6,295 nucleotides of DNA from Acetobacterium sp. (GTDB taxonomy: Bacteria; Bacillota; Clostridia; Eubacteriales; Eubacteriaceae): the NCBI GenBank assembly GCA_022013395.1, contig JAKLQL010000588.1, positions 1 through 6,295 of the forward strand. Reading direction: 5' to 3'. Shown here piece by piece: positions 6,175 through 6,295 of this stretch. The notes beneath the pieces were generated by a model. It was given only the letters and a program-made list of their open reading frames with translations. It was not told the origin of the DNA and made no database searches. How positions within the stretch are numbered: position 1 is the first letter of the stretch; every line of letters starts with the position of its first letter. The position numbers and the translations under genes are program-made.

Positions 6175-6194
6175 ATTATTTTATCGTTAGAATT

Positions 6195-6222
6195 ATTGTA
6201 CATCATTTGATTTTTATTGCAA
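6195..6222 (-). promoter_or_regulatory. Promoter of the CC/Se motif gene
   Basis: On the minus strand TTGCAA (6217-6222) is a four-of-six -35 and TACAAT (6195-6200) a five-of-six -10, separated by 16 bases. Transcription would start near 6188, about 15 bases before the AAAGGA site. A leader this short supports translation starting near 6159 and not at 6087. Confidence 0.6.
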
Positions 6223-6295
6223 TACCAAATTAATTTTCTTAAGAAATTCAGGTTTCAAATTCAGAAAGAAAAAGATTAAGAAAATTTATTATTGC
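6223..6295. other. AT-rich right-edge sequence without a recognised gene
   Basis: No coding frame can be supported here. Two small patterns are visible: a perfect 12-base palindrome TTTCTTAAGAAA at 6235-6246, and the 8-base direct repeat AAATTCAG at 6244-6251 and 6257-6264, spaced 13 bases apart. Either could be an operator or chance in AT-rich DNA. Confidence 0.4.

Overview
The window reads as a chromosomal stretch of a low-to-moderate GC, Gram-positive anaerobe of the Clostridia, plausibly an Acetobacterium- or Eubacterium-like acetogen. The grounds are AT-rich spacers, strong AGGAG-type ribosome binding sites, TATAAT-like -10 boxes, hairpin-plus-T-run terminators, a tandem HD/HD-GYP protein and a CC/Se-motif protein. 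No rRNA, tRNA, CRISPR array, insertion sequence or phage gene is visible. The genus is an inference from protein flavour only.

Left part (1-2178, minus strand): a low-specificity L-threonine aldolase (ltaE-like, PLP enzyme) lies upstream of an uncharacterised protein that runs off the left edge. That protein carries a possible, partly degenerate PD-(D/E)XK nuclease-like motif set. A 96-base gap with its own promoter-like -10 separates the two genes. A divergent spacer (2179-2383) holds the ltaE promoter and leader.

Centre (2384-5749, plus strand): a cytoplasmic PAS-GGDEF diguanylate cyclase with intact active site and inhibitory site starts at TTG and ends in a strong terminator. It is followed by a separately promoted pair: a tandem HD/HD-GYP phosphodiesterase and a patatin-like phospholipase (YjjU type). 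The ribosome binding site of the phospholipase overlaps the HD-GYP stop codon. The cyclase and the HD-GYP protein form a likely make-and-break pair for cyclic di-GMP. The tight coupling to a phospholipase is the most suggestive arrangement in the window, but no functional link is proven.

Right part (5750-6295): a bidirectional terminator separates the phospholipase from a convergent small gene for a CC/Se-motif family protein. This gene has a recognisable promoter and ribosome binding site, but no ATG, GTG or TTG at the expected place. The reading frame is conserved upstream of the first ATG, which points to a non-canonical start or a sequence error. Overall the window looks like ordinary chromosome with a signalling cluster. 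No clear new defence system or mobile system was found.
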